From NCBI GenBank assembly GCA_903905455.1, contig CAIVGN010000191.1, forward strand, positions 1 through 64,000: a stretch of DNA of 64,000 nucleotides, read 5' to 3'. The notes beneath the pieces are model-generated. The model was not told the DNA's origin, made no database searches, and was given only the letters and a program-made list of their open reading frames with translations. The DNA comes from an uncultured Archangium sp. Its GTDB lineage: Bacteria; Myxococcota; Myxococcia; Myxococcales; Myxococcaceae. Position numbers and translations under genes: made by a program. Of the stretch, positions 10,824 to 20,663 are shown one piece after another (the first letter of the stretch is position 1; each line of letters starts with the position of its first letter).

Positions 10824-11701
10824 GCCGTCATCCGCGAGGCGCGGGCGGCGAAGAACTTCTGCAGGGCGAGGTGGTACTCCTCGTGGGCGCGCAGCTCCAC
10901 CGAGTCGAGCTTGAGCCGCTTGAAGAGCTTGTTCCGCTCCTCGCGCCTCGCCTGCATGTACCTCGTGAAGCGGCCCCGCACCCGGGGGTCCGAGGTGTCC
11001 ACCGTCATGCGCTCGCCGGTCTCGGTGTCCTCGAGATCGACCACGCCCAGCGCGGGGAACTTCTCTTCGAAGGGGTCGGTCACCACCACCGGCACCAGGT
11101 CGTGCTTGCGGCTGACGATGCGCAGGCCCTTCTCGTAGTCCGCGGCGAGGAAGTCCGAGACGAGGAAGGCCACCGTCTTCCGCTTGGCCACGTGCGAGAG
11201 GTAGGTCAGCGCCTCGTTGAGGTTCGTGCCCCGCCCCTTGGGCTTCATGGTGAGGATGTCGGTGATCAGCCGCAGCACGTGGCTCTTGCCCTTGCGCGGC
11301 GGCACCACCTTCTCGATGCGATCGGAGAAGAGGATCAGCCCCACGCGATCGTTGTTGGCGATCGCCGAGAACGCGATCTGCGCGGCCACCTCGGCGCAGA
11401 TCTCCTCCTTGCTCCGCTCACCGCTGCCGAAGAGCCCCGAGGCCGAGACGTCGACCAGCAACATCACCGTCAGCTCGCGCTCCTCGGTGAAGACCTTCAC
11501 GTAGGCGTCGTTCATGCGCGCCGTGACGTTCCAGTCGATGGTGCGCACCTCGTCGCCGGGCTGGTACTGGCGCACCTCGGAGAAGGCCATGCCCCGGCCC
11601 TTGAAGACCGAGTGGTACTGCCCCGACAAGACCGACGAGACCACCTTGCGCGTGGTGATCTCCAGCCGGCGGATGCGCTTGATGAGTTCGCGCGGGAGCA
11701 A
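10820..11701 (-). CDS. DUF58 / vWA-like protein of a MoxR cluster
   Basis: 293 residues. The start appears to be TTG 11701: an in-frame stop lies 9 bases upstream, the family normally begins with the 'ELIKRIRRLEI' helix seen here, and AAGGG sits 5 bases before the TTG. DUF58 signature 'REYQPGDEVRTIDW' (here RQYQPGDEVRTIDW, residues 44-57) is followed by a vWA-type MIDAS motif 'DVSAS' at 84-88. No membrane segment, so it is a cytosolic member. Encoded immediately after MoxR, as in Bat/MoxR operons where the ATPase is thought to remodel vWA-containing substrates. Confidence 0.9.
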   Translation of the reverse strand: MLPRELIKRIRRLEITTRKVVSSVLSGQYHSVFKGRGMAFSEVRQYQPGDEVRTIDWNVTARMNDAYVKVFTEERELTVMLLVDVSASGLFGSGERSKEEICAEVAAQIAFSAIANNDRVGLILFSDRIEKVVPPRKGKSHVLRLITDILTMKPKGRGTNLNEALTYLSHVAKRKTVAFLVSDFLAADYEKGLRIVSRKHDLVPVVVTDPFEEKFPALGVVDLEDTETGERMTVDTSDPRVRGRFTRYMQARREERNKLFKRLKLDSVELRAHEEYHLALQKFFAARASRMTA

Positions 11702-11715
11702 GAGTGCCCTTCAGG

Positions 11716-12705
<990 letters not shown>

Positions 12706-12719
12706 GGTGTCAGGTCGGT

Positions 12720-14078
12720 TCAGCGCAGCTGCTCGAGCTTGTTGCGCGCGTCGCTCTGCAGCTCGGGGCGCACGTCGGCGGCGTTGGAGGCCACGTAGCG
12801 CTGGTAGTAGGCGCGGGCGTCGTCGTTGCGGTTCATGCCGCGGTAGGCCTCGGCGAGCCCGTACAGCGCGTCCGAGCGCGCCGGGTCGAGCTTCAGCGCG
12901 TACTGGTAGTCGACGGCGGCCTCGGCGAAGCGCCGCAGGCCGATCAGCGTCGAGCCGCGGGCCACGTAACCCACGGTGAGCGCGGGCTCGAGCTTGAGGC
13001 TCTCGTTGAGGTAGTTGAGCGCCTCGCCGTAGCGGCGCTGGGTGATCAACTGCACCCCGCCCTCGTAGTACTGGCGGGCCTGCGTGCGCGTGGACTCGGC
13101 GACGGGGCCGGTGCCGGGCGCCTTGTTCTGCTCCTGCGGCGTGCCACCCCCGGACTGGGTCATCTTCGCCTGGGCGCGGGCGATGTTGTCCGCGGCGCTC
13201 TTCTTCACGCTGGGGTCGGGCGAGAGCTGCTGCACCTTGCTCCAGCGATCGATGGCCTGCGAGTAGTAGCCGAGCACCGCGTAGCTGTTGCCCAGCTTGA
13301 AGAGCGACTCGACGTCGTCGGGGTTGCCGTTGACCGCGTCCTGGTAGGCGAAGCTCGCCTCGCGGTACTTCTTCTCGGCCCACAGCTTGTCGCCCTCGGC
13401 GACCTTCCGGGCCGCCATGGCGCCGATGTTCCCCCCGGGCGCCGGCGTGGGCGTGGGGCTCGCGGGGTTCGTCGCCACCGGGTTCGCCGCGGGCACCGTC
13501 GTGGGCGCGACCACCACGGCCACCGGGGCAGGCGCCGGGCTCGCCGCCTTCAGCGTGGCGATCGACTCCCTGGCCTTGTCGATCCACTTCTGCTCCGAGG
13601 GGCGCGACTCCTTCTTGAGGTAGGTCTCGTAGGCGGTGATGGCCTTGTCGTTGAACCCGGCGCCCTTGTACGACTCGGCCAGTCCGTAGAAGCCGTCGGC
13701 GTCGTTGGGGTCGAGCGCGGTGTACTTCTCGTAGGCCTGCGCCGCCGCGGGGAAGTCGGACGACTTGCGCGCCGCGTACCCTAAGTTGAACCACGCCAGC
13801 TTGAACGCGGGGTCGGCCTCGGTGGCCGCGCGGAACTGGGCGATCGCCTCGCCCGACTTCTTCTGCTTGAAGAGCGCGCTGCCCAGGCCATTGAGCGCCG
13901 GCGCGTAGCCCGGGGTCGCCTTGATCGCGTCCTGGTAGGCCACGGCCGCCTCTTCGAACTTGGCCGCGGCGAGCGCTGCTTCACCCTTCTCGAAGGCTGC
14001 CTTCGCCGCCGGAGAGGGGGCTGCCGCAAAGGTCGTCATCGACAACAGGAAAACCAGCGATACCAGCATCTTGCGCAT
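12720..14078 (-). CDS. Secreted/periplasmic TPR protein of the MoxR operon
   Basis: 452 residues from ATG 14078 (MRKMLVSLVFLLSMTTFAAA), chosen because it gives a clean Sec signal peptide and has GGGAGA 9 bases upstream; the frame extends 18 codons further without support. At least eight TPR-like helical pairs (AFEKGEAALAAAKFEEA-type) lie in two blocks separated by a Pro/Ala/Val low-complexity linker at about 165-205. It probably acts as a periplasmic protein-interaction scaffold and is the first gene of the TPR-MoxR-DUF58 operon. It resembles BatC-like partners in arrangement rather than in length. Confidence 0.87.
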   Translation of the reverse strand: MRKMLVSLVFLLSMTTFAAAPSPAAKAAFEKGEAALAAAKFEEAAVAYQDAIKATPGYAPALNGLGSALFKQKKSGEAIAQFRAATEADPAFKLAWFNLGYAARKSSDFPAAAQAYEKYTALDPNDADGFYGLAESYKGAGFNDKAITAYETYLKKESRPSEQKWIDKARESIATLKAASPAPAPVAVVVAPTTVPAANPVATNPASPTPTPAPGGNIGAMAARKVAEGDKLWAEKKYREASFAYQDAVNGNPDDVESLFKLGNSYAVLGYYSQAIDRWSKVQQLSPDPSVKKSAADNIARAQAKMTQSGGGTPQEQNKAPGTGPVAESTRTQARQYYEGGVQLITQRRYGEALNYLNESLKLEPALTVGYVARGSTLIGLRRFAEAAVDYQYALKLDPARSDALYGLAEAYRGMNRNDDARAYYQRYVASNAADVRPELQSDARNKLEQLR

Positions 14079-14158
14079 GTAGAAATTCTCCCGCGGGGCC
14101 AATGCACGCCTCAACGCCCGACGGGTTAGCAAAGTTCACCCCGGGGTGCGACCTCGCT

Positions 14159-15169
14159 TCAGATCGCGGGCGTCTTCTTCTTGAACAGCGTGGGGATGCT
14201 CAGCACGCCGATGGCGCTGATCACCAGGCCGGCGCCGACCGCCTCGCGCCAGTCGAGGGTCTTGCCCACGCCCAGGGCCCAGAGCGCCAGCGTCGCCACC
14301 ACCCCGGCCAGGAGACTCGAGGCGCGGTTGACCGGCACCGAGAACGAGTTCTCGCGTTTGTCGAGCAGCACCAGCGCCCCGAAGATGCCCGTGCCCTGCG
14401 AGAGCACCCCGATGGACATCGCCCAGATCGCCTGGCTGCTGAAGGGCACGGTGGTGAAGCCGGCGCGGATCTCCTCGCGCGCGCCGGTGGGCAGCAGCGC
14501 CAGCAACATCAACCCCACGAAGGCCGCCGGCGTCGACACCAGCTGCTCCTCGACGAAGTACCGGCGCGTCACCTCGACCGAGTCGCTCTTGGCGAGCTTC
14601 GACATGAAGCGCAGGCGAATGAAGTAGGCGGTGAGGTACGCGGTGACGTCGATGATCGCGATCACCGGCAAGGAGAACGACTCGTCGCGCCCGATGAGCG
14701 TGACCAGCAACGAGCTCAAGGTCAGCGCCGTGGCCACCCACGACATCCACTGCACCTTGCGCCCCGAGAGCCGGTCGACGACGGGCGCCATGGCCAACAT
14801 GCCGCCGCGCAGCAGCAGCATCATGAACACGATGCTCACGCCGCTGATGGTGTACGCCAGCGTGGTGGTGGTGAGGATGGTCGCGCCGCACAGGCCAGAG
14901 AGCGCCGTCCACCGCGTGGGGAACGGCACCTGCCACGAGCCCACCTGGCGGCGCCCCGCGCTCTTCCACCAGCCGGTGGCGAGGAGGAACAGCACCATCG
15001 CCAGGAACGACGAGAGTGTGGACAGCGGCAAGATGGAGTTGCCCGGCACCTTCGGGCCGAGCTTCCCGTCGGACAGCGCCTTGGTCAGCGCCGAGTAAGG
15101 GGCGTAGGCGGCGAAGTAGCCGAACGCCCACCACCAGATGCTGACCTGTCGTGCCGCCGGAGTCACCAC
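14159..15169 (-). CDS. Multi-pass membrane protein, DMT/EamA-like transporter
   Basis: 336 residues with a GTG start at 15169. About ten hydrophobic helices are visible (for example around residues 10-28, 48-66, 90-108, 113-130, 143-162, 167-185), with a basic 'FKKKTPAI' C-terminus. The count and duplicated 5+5 impression fit the drug/metabolite transporter superfamily. The substrate is unknown and I see no sharp EamA motif. It lies 24 bp downstream of tkt on the same strand and may be co-transcribed. Confidence 0.78.
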   Translation of the reverse strand: MVTPAARQVSIWWWAFGYFAAYAPYSALTKALSDGKLGPKVPGNSILPLSTLSSFLAMVLFLLATGWWKSAGRRQVGSWQVPFPTRWTALSGLCGATILTTTTLAYTISGVSIVFMMLLLRGGMLAMAPVVDRLSGRKVQWMSWVATALTLSSLLVTLIGRDESFSLPVIAIIDVTAYLTAYFIRLRFMSKLAKSDSVEVTRRYFVEEQLVSTPAAFVGLMLLALLPTGAREEIRAGFTTVPFSSQAIWAMSIGVLSQGTGIFGALVLLDKRENSFSVPVNRASSLLAGVVATLALWALGVGKTLDWREAVGAGLVISAIGVLSIPTLFKKKTPAI

Positions 15170-15193
15170 GGCACGCAGCTTGTCACACTCCCG

Positions 15194-17206
15194 TCACACG
15201 GCGCTGAGGGACTTGTGGGCCTGCGCCACCACGTTGGCCACGGTCATCCCGTAGTGCTCGAAGAGCGCCTTGTCGGGGGCCGAGGCGCCGAAGGTGTCCA
15301 CGCCCACCGCGACGCCGTGATCTCCGATCCACTTTTCCCAGCCGTGCGTCACGCCGGCCTCGACCGACACGCGCGCCTTGACGACCTTCGGAAGCACCGA
15401 CTCGCGATACGCCGCGTCCTGGTGGCCGAAGAGCTCCATGCAGGGCATGGACACCACGCGGGTGGGCACGCCTGCCTTCTCGAGCTCGTCCTTCGCGCCC
15501 ATGGCCAACTGCACCTCGGAGCCGGTGGCGATGATGATCAGCTTCGCCGCGCCGCCGTTCGCCTCGGCCAGCACGTAGGCCCCGCGGTGCAGCCCGCTGG
15601 CCGCGCCGAGCGTGGTGCGATCGAAGACCGGAAGCTTCTGGCGCGAGAGCACCAGGCCCGTCGGGCCCTTCTGGCGCTCCAGGGCGAAGCGCCACGCCTC
15701 GGCCGCCTCGGCCGCGTCCGCCGGGCGCACGGTGCAGAGGTTGGGAATGGTGCGGCAGGCCATCAGGTGCTCGACCGGCTGGTGCGTGGGCCCGTCTTCG
15801 CCCAGGCCGATGGAGTCGTGCGTCCACACGTGGATCACCGGGAGGTGGCTCAACGCCGCCAGGCGCACCGCGGGCCGCATGTAGTCCACGAAGCAGAAGA
15901 AGGTCGCGGTGAAGGGCCGCACGCCCCCGTGGTAGGCCATGCCGTTGGCGATGGCCGCCATGGCGTGCTCGCGCACCCCGAAGTGGAGGTTGCGGCCCGC
16001 GCCGGTCTGCCCGTCGAAGCTCCCGCCGTCCTTGAGCGAGGTCTTGGTCGAGCCGCTCAGGTCGGCGTCACCACCGATGAGCTCGGGCACCACCTTGGCG
16101 AAGGCGTTGAGCGCGATGCCCGCGGCGGTGCGCGTCTCCACGCCGGTGCCCGCGGGGAAGGTGGGCATGGCCGCCGGCATGTTCAGCGGCAGGTCGCCGC
16201 GCATCACCCGCTCGAACTCCAGGGCCAGGGCCGGGTGCGCCGCGCGGTACGCCTCGAAGCGCTGGCGCCAGCCCGCCTTGGTGGCCTCCCCGTGGGTCAC
16301 CGCCATGCGGAAGTGCCCCAGCGCCGCCTCGGGGATGAAGAACTTCTCTTCGTGCGTCCACCCCAGGGCCTTCTTGGTGAGCGCGATCTCGTCGTTGCCC
16401 AGCGGGCTGCCGTGCGACGACGACTTGCCGGCCTTGTTGGGCGAGCCGTAGCCGATGGTGGTCTTGACGATGATCAGCGTCGGCTTGCCGGTCTCGGCCT
16501 TGGCCGCGGTGATCGCCGCGTCGAGGGCCGCGAGGTCGGTGTTGCCGTCGGCCACGCGCAGCACCTGCCAGCCCCACGACTCGTACCGCTGGCCCACGTC
16601 CTCGGTGAACGAGAGCTTGGCCGGCCCATCGAGGGTCACGTCGTTCGAGTCGTACAGGCAGATGAGCTTGCCCAGCTTCAGGTGGCCGGCCAGCGAGGCG
16701 GCCTCCATGGCCACGCCTTCCATCACGCAGCCGTCACCCACCAGGCAGTAGGTGTGGTGATCGACGACCGTGTGGCCCGGCTGGTTGAAGCGCGCCGCCA
16801 GCGCCCGCTCGGCGATGGCCATGCCCACGGCGTTGGCGTGACCCTGGCCCAGCGGCCCCGTGGTGGCCTCCACGCCCGGCGTGTGGCCGAACTCGGGGTG
16901 CCCCGGCGTCTTGCTGCCCCACTGGCGGAACTGGAGGAGATCGTCCTTCGACAGCGCGTAGCCCGTCAGGTGCAGCAGCGGGTAGAGCAGCATCGAGCCG
17001 TGGCCGGCCGAGAGCACGAAGCGATCGCGGTCGGCCCAGTGCGGCGCGGTGGGGCAGTGCTTCAAGTGCTTCTGCCACAGCACGTAGGCCATGGGCGCAG
17101 CGCCCAGCGGCAGCCCGGGGTGCCCCGAGTCGGCCTTCTGGATGACGTCGATCGCCAGCGTGCGAATCGTGTTGATGCAGAGCATGTCGAGTTCGGCTGC
17201 GGTCAT
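15194..17206 (-). CDS. tkt: Transketolase
   Basis: 670 residues, the normal length. Thiamine-diphosphate enzyme of the non-oxidative pentose phosphate pathway that moves two-carbon units between ketose and aldose phosphates. Seen: N-terminal '[14 protein letters not shown]', 'GPLGQG', the ThDP-binding 'GDG' at 157-159 with the following 'LYDSND' about 27 residues on, '[15 protein letters not shown]' of the pyrimidine domain, and a C-terminal transketolase domain ending 'ALFEHYGMT'. It contributes with rpe (44871-45524) to pentose phosphate metabolism. Start ATG 17206. Confidence 0.97.
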   Translation of the reverse strand: MTAAELDMLCINTIRTLAIDVIQKADSGHPGLPLGAAPMAYVLWQKHLKHCPTAPHWADRDRFVLSAGHGSMLLYPLLHLTGYALSKDDLLQFRQWGSKTPGHPEFGHTPGVEATTGPLGQGHANAVGMAIAERALAARFNQPGHTVVDHHTYCLVGDGCVMEGVAMEAASLAGHLKLGKLICLYDSNDVTLDGPAKLSFTEDVGQRYESWGWQVLRVADGNTDLAALDAAITAAKAETGKPTLIIVKTTIGYGSPNKAGKSSSHGSPLGNDEIALTKKALGWTHEEKFFIPEAALGHFRMAVTHGEATKAGWRQRFEAYRAAHPALALEFERVMRGDLPLNMPAAMPTFPAGTGVETRTAAGIALNAFAKVVPELIGGDADLSGSTKTSLKDGGSFDGQTGAGRNLHFGVREHAMAAIANGMAYHGGVRPFTATFFCFVDYMRPAVRLAALSHLPVIHVWTHDSIGLGEDGPTHQPVEHLMACRTIPNLCTVRPADAAEAAEAWRFALERQKGPTGLVLSRQKLPVFDRTTLGAASGLHRGAYVLAEANGGAAKLIIIATGSEVQLAMGAKDELEKAGVPTRVVSMPCMELFGHQDAAYRESVLPKVVKARVSVEAGVTHGWEKWIGDHGVAVGVDTFGASAPDKALFEHYGMTVANVVAQAHKSLSAV

Positions 17207-17249
17207 GAGGCCGCGATTTAGCCAAAACTCGGCGGGACGGCGAGAACGG

Positions 17250-17828
17250 TTACTGACCGTCGCCGGCGAGGTAGCTCAAGATCACCTCGTCGAGGCTCTT
17301 CTCGCTGATGAGGTCTTCGCCGAAGAGCGTCTCCACGCCGATGTTGTTCTCCCGCGGCGCTTCCTTCATCTCGCGCGCGGCGAGCACTTCGGGCGGCAGG
17401 TGCTTGGGCACCACGGCGGCCACGGCCGGCGGCGGCGGGGCGACGTTCTTGAGCTGCAGCGGCATCGGCGGCGGGGCCACCACCGGGGCCACGGGCGCGG
17501 CCTTGGGCGCGTCGACGGCGAGCTCCCCGGGCTGGTACGCGGTCGCGCTGCGGTCGACGTTGTCGTAGGTGCCGTTGATGAGGTTGCGCAGCATCTGCTT
17601 GTGCTGCTCTTCCATCATCTCGCGCACGAGCTCCGCGAGGTTCTCGCTCTTGACGATGTCGCCGTACGAGGCCTTCTTCGTCGCGAGGATGTTCCCGCCC
17701 ACGAAGAGGTGCGTGATGATGTGCGGGTTCGAGGCGCCAGAGTCCTCGGTCTGCACGTGGTACACCTTCCCCTTGTGCTTGATGTTGTGGTTGAAGCCGG
17801 TGACTGCCTTTTCGAACGTCTTCACCAT
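17250..17828 (-). CDS. Conserved unknown protein, MobA-linked
   Basis: 192 residues from ATG 17828, overlapping the mobA stop by 7 bases. The first ~95 residues form a compact, highly polar domain ([36 protein letters not shown]) that looks strongly conserved and reminds me of an unnamed deltaproteobacterial family. A Pro/Ala/Val-rich linker (about 105-145) follows, then a C-terminal helix with '[25 protein letters not shown]'. No signal peptide or membrane segment. Function unknown; the two short conserved ends suggest an adaptor. Confidence 0.8.
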   Translation of the reverse strand: MVKTFEKAVTGFNHNIKHKGKVYHVQTEDSGASNPHIITHLFVGGNILATKKASYGDIVKSENLAELVREMMEEQHKQMLRNLINGTYDNVDRSATAYQPGELAVDAPKAAPVAPVVAPPPMPLQLKNVAPPPPAVAAVVPKHLPPEVLAAREMKEAPRENNIGVETLFGEDLISEKSLDEVILSYLAGDGQ

Positions 17829-18457
17829 GGGGTTGCAGGCAAGGTAACAGAACCCTCTGAGCTGCTGAAACTTTCGGCAGCCAGGACCAGGTCTTTCGGG
17901 GAATTGAGGCTGATCAGGCGGTGGGGCTCGGTGGCCTCGAGGGTCTCCAGCCGGCTCGACTCGACCAGCTCGCGCATCGACGGGTTGCCGTCCAGCCGCG
18001 GCGCCCAGTCGTACCAGAGCGCCCGCCGGTAGACCGCCACCAGCGGCTCGAGGCGGCCCTCCCGGGTGAAACACAGCGCGTCCACGCCCGCGTGCCGCCG
18101 CTCCAGCAGCTGCTCGAGCATCGCCCGGGTGACGAAGGGCATGTCGCAGGCGACGACGATCACCCACTCGGTGGCCGCCACCGCCAGGCCGGTCACCACC
18201 CCGCCCGGCGCGCCCTTGTCGGCGACGAGATCGGCCACCAACGGCACGTCGAGGCGCTCGTAGGCCTGGGGGTCGTTGGTGCTCACCAAGGCAGGGCCGC
18301 TGGTCAGCGACAGCAACCGCTCCACCACCGTCTCGCCATTACCCAGTCGAATCAGCCCCTTGGCGACGCCACCGAGCCGACGGCCCCGCCCGCCGGCGAG
18401 CACCACCAGCGTGGGCTGCCCCCCCGGCTTGACGGATGTGTCATTACCTTCGTACAC
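17822..18457 (-). CDS. mobA: Molybdenum cofactor guanylyltransferase MobA-like
   Basis: 211 residues with a GTG start at 18457. Nucleotidyltransferase fold: 'LAGGRGRRLGGVAKGL' at 20-35 (the L-A-G-G-x-x-x-R-x-G-x-x-K pattern with K33), and the metal-binding 'CDMPF' at 104-108. This matches MobA, which joins GTP to molybdopterin to make the guanine dinucleotide form of Mo cofactor. A different sugar-phosphate nucleotidyltransferase cannot be fully excluded, but the CDMPF box is typical. The stop overlaps the start of the downstream unknown gene. Confidence 0.85.
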   Translation of the reverse strand: MYEGNDTSVKPGGQPTLVVLAGGRGRRLGGVAKGLIRLGNGETVVERLLSLTSGPALVSTNDPQAYERLDVPLVADLVADKGAPGGVVTGLAVAATEWVIVVACDMPFVTRAMLEQLLERRHAGVDALCFTREGRLEPLVAVYRRALWYDWAPRLDGNPSMRELVESSRLETLEATEPHRLISLNSPKDLVLAAESFSSSEGSVTLPATPW

Positions 18458-18521
18458 GGCTCCCTACAGTCTCCCACCGTTTGGCCCAGTCGACACTTTC
18501 TGACCCCTGGAGTGCCAGCAC

Positions 18522-19589
18522 ATGCCTGAGCAACTGCCGCAGATCCGACGCGACCTCCGAACGCGAGTCGCCGTGCCGATGCCGCCGCCGATGCTCCGCC
18601 CGTCGCTGATCCCCGTGGACGTGCTCCAGGCCGTGGCCCGCGAGGCCCAGCAGGACCGGGCGATGGAAGAGTCCTTCGACGGTGAGCCGAAGACCTCCCC
18701 CATTCCGCTGACCGGAGACTTCCCCATCCTGGGGCACGTCACCGCCGACGTGGAGGTCGCGTACTTCGCGCTGACCCAGGTGCCGCTGTTCAAGAACCTG
18801 CCGCAGGAATCGCTCGAGGCGCTCTCCACCGGCGCCATCCAGCTCGAGGTCCCCGACGGCGAGTTCCTCTTCCGCGAGGGTGACGAGGCCACCAGCTTCT
18901 TCGTCGTCGTCGACGGCACGCTGGAGCTGCTGCGCCAGAAGGACGGGCGCGAGGTCGCGCTGCGCCACGCGAAGAAGGGCGAGGCCTTCGGGCTGTTCGG
19001 CCTGTTCTCCGCCCAGCTGCGCGCCGCCTCGTCGCGGGCCATCGGCGACTGCACCATCCTCGAGATCAGCGCCCAGAAGCTCCAGCAGCTCGTGGCCCAC
19101 GACGAGGCGCTGCACCAGCGCATGCTGCACTTCTACCAGGAGCGCCTGGTCGAGGGCTTCATGTCCTCCAAGCTCTTCTCGGACATCGACTCCATCGCCC
19201 GGGCCCGGCTCATCGGCCGGTTCCTGCTGCGCGAGTACGAGGCGAAGGAAGTGCTGCTCAACCCCGGCGAGGTCACCAACCTCATCGCCGTCGTCACCCA
19301 CGGCCGGTTGATCCTCGAGGACCGCAGCAAGCTCGGCCAGTCGGCCCGCGAGTTCGAGGTCACCCAGGGCCAGTTCCTGGCCATCACCTGCGCCATGTCG
19401 GGGCAGCCCTCGAAGGTGCGCGTGCTGGCCCCGGAATTCGCCACCGTCGCCCTGCTCTCGCACAAGAACCTCAACGAGCTGCTGCGCGACTACCCGGCGC
19501 TGCGCAACCTGCCCACGCGCCTGCCGAACTTCGGCCGCCAGCTCGACCGCGACGTGTTCTGCGGCAGCACCGGCGTCCCGGGCCTCTGA
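18522..19589 (+). CDS. Cyclic-nucleotide-binding-domain protein (two CNBDs)
   Basis: 355 residues. A Pro-rich, probably disordered N-terminus (1-75) precedes a well-formed CNBD at about 82-195 ('LFKNLPQESLEAL', 'FREGDEATSFFVVVDGTLEL', 'EAFGLFGLFS...RAASSRAI'). A second, more diverged CNBD-like segment lies at about 205-345 ('LFSDIDSIARARLIGRFLLREYEAKEVLLNPGEVTNLIAVVTHG'). No helix-turn-helix, kinase or channel domain is attached. The canonical phosphate-binding Arg region reads 'LRAASSRA', close to the R-x-A-T/S core, so ligand binding is possible in the first domain. Likely a small regulatory or adaptor protein. Confidence 0.88.
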   Translation: MPEQLPQIRRDLRTRVAVPMPPPMLRPSLIPVDVLQAVAREAQQDRAMEESFDGEPKTSPIPLTGDFPILGHVTADVEVAYFALTQVPLFKNLPQESLEALSTGAIQLEVPDGEFLFREGDEATSFFVVVDGTLELLRQKDGREVALRHAKKGEAFGLFGLFSAQLRAASSRAIGDCTILEISAQKLQQLVAHDEALHQRMLHFYQERLVEGFMSSKLFSDIDSIARARLIGRFLLREYEAKEVLLNPGEVTNLIAVVTHGRLILEDRSKLGQSAREFEVTQGQFLAITCAMSGQPSKVRVLAPEFATVALLSHKNLNELLRDYPALRNLPTRLPNFGRQLDRDVFCGSTGVPGL

Positions 19590-19596
19590 AGAAACA

Positions 19597-19616
19597 AACG
19601 CCCCTCCCCGGGCGTT
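19597..19616 (+). other. Small hairpin between CNBD and M50-like genes
   Basis: A 7-bp perfect stem (AACGCCC/GGGCGTT) with a 6-base loop. It has no T tract on the plus strand, but on the minus strand it is followed by a U-rich GTTTGTTTC. It could weakly stop antisense transcription coming from the minus-strand genes beyond 20304, or simply be a chance structure. Confidence 0.35.
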
Positions 19617-19627
19617 GAAGCGGCCAG

Positions 19628-20350
19628 ATGACCCGAACCGAGCTCCACCCCGGTCGCGCTGCGCTGCTGGTCGGCATCGTGGTCGCCGGGGCCTTCTTCT
19701 GGGATGCGCCGGCGCTGCTCCCCTTCAAGCTGCTGGCGGTGATGGGCCACGAGACGGGCCACGCGCTGGCGGCGCTGGTGGTCGGCGGCTCCGTGGACCG
19801 CGTGTCCTTGAGCCTCGACGAGTCGGGCGAGTGCCTCTCGCGCATTCCCGACGGGTTCTTCGCCCGGGTGCTGGTCTTCTCGGCGGGCTACGTGGGCAGC
19901 GCGATCATCTCGGTGCTGCTGCTGGTGCTCTCGTTCCGCTTCGACGCGCGGCGCCTGATGCTCGGCGCGGCCTGCCTGTGGCTGGCGCTGATGGGCCTGT
20001 TCTACGCCCGCGACGCCTTCACCCTGCTCTTCTCGCTGGGCATGGCCGCGCTCTTCGGGGTCGGCGCGAAGTGGCTGCCCGGCGCGCTGGTGGGCGGGCT
20101 CAACCTCTTCATCGCCAGCTTCACCGCCCTCTACGCGGTGATGGATCTCAAGGACGACCTCTGGAACAGCGCGGTGCGCTCGCACAGCGACGCCCAGCTG
20201 CTGGCCAACGTCACCATCGTGCCCGCGCTGGTCTGGGCCGCCCTGTGGACGCTGGTCTCGGTCGCGGTGCTGCTGGCCGGCGCGTGGCTGGCCCTGCGCT
20301 CCCCTACGCCGCCTGCGAAGGGGGCCGCGACCCCGCGAGCTTCGCGATGA
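19628..20350 (+). CDS. M50-type (site-2-protease-like) membrane metalloprotease
   Basis: 240 residues, about six hydrophobic segments. The zinc motif HExxH is present as H41-E-T-G-H45 at the end of the first membrane region, followed by 'ALAALVVGG', the usual M50B context. A later 'LNLFIASFTALYAVMDLKDD' segment around 160-180 could supply the third (Asp) ligand. The length is close to the compact peptidase_M50B proteins. It may cleave within the membrane or be a non-proteolytic relative. The 3' end overlaps the convergent small membrane gene by 47 bases. Confidence 0.82.
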   Translation: MTRTELHPGRAALLVGIVVAGAFFWDAPALLPFKLLAVMGHETGHALAALVVGGSVDRVSLSLDESGECLSRIPDGFFARVLVFSAGYVGSAIISVLLLVLSFRFDARRLMLGAACLWLALMGLFYARDAFTLLFSLGMAALFGVGAKWLPGALVGGLNLFIASFTALYAVMDLKDDLWNSAVRSHSDAQLLANVTIVPALVWAALWTLVSVAVLLAGAWLALRSPTPPAKGAATPRASR

Positions 20351-20663
20351 TCCACATCACCAGGCCCACCAGGGTGCCCAGCGAGAAGATCACCGCCACC
20401 GTGGTGAAGCCGTAGATGAAGCGCACCTCGAGCGACGAGAGCTTGTTCTCCACCCAGGCGCGGCGCACCGGCTCGAAGAGCCCCAACAACTCCAGGGTGC
20501 GCGCCGGGAACGCCTCGAGCGACAACGAGACGCGATCCACCCAGCGCGGGTTCCAGATGCGGCGCACCAGCTCCACCGACGAGGCGATGGCCAGGTAGAT
20601 CCCCGAGAGCAGGGTCGCGTTGGCCAGGCTGATGCGAAAGACGGGGACGGGAGGGTTCGACAT
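20304..20663 (-). CDS. Small two-helix membrane protein
   Basis: 119 residues from ATG 20663, whose ATG overlaps the TGA of the upstream TPR gene (gTGAtg), indicating tight coupling. Hydrophobic segments are at about residues 10-28 and 84-106, with a charged amphipathic middle (EAFPARTLELLGLFEPVRRAWVENK). I do not recognise a family. It probably works with the TPR protein at the membrane. Confidence 0.72.
   Translation of the reverse strand: MSNPPVPVFRISLANATLLSGIYLAIASSVELVRRIWNPRWVDRVSLSLEAFPARTLELLGLFEPVRRAWVENKLSSLEVRFIYGFTTVAVIFSLGTLVGLVMWIIAKLAGSRPPSQAA

Noticed and set aside
14102-17221. 1039-residue plus-strand open frame opposite tkt and the membrane protein
   Set aside because: Transketolase motifs on the minus strand are unambiguous; the shadow is Arg/Gly/His-rich.
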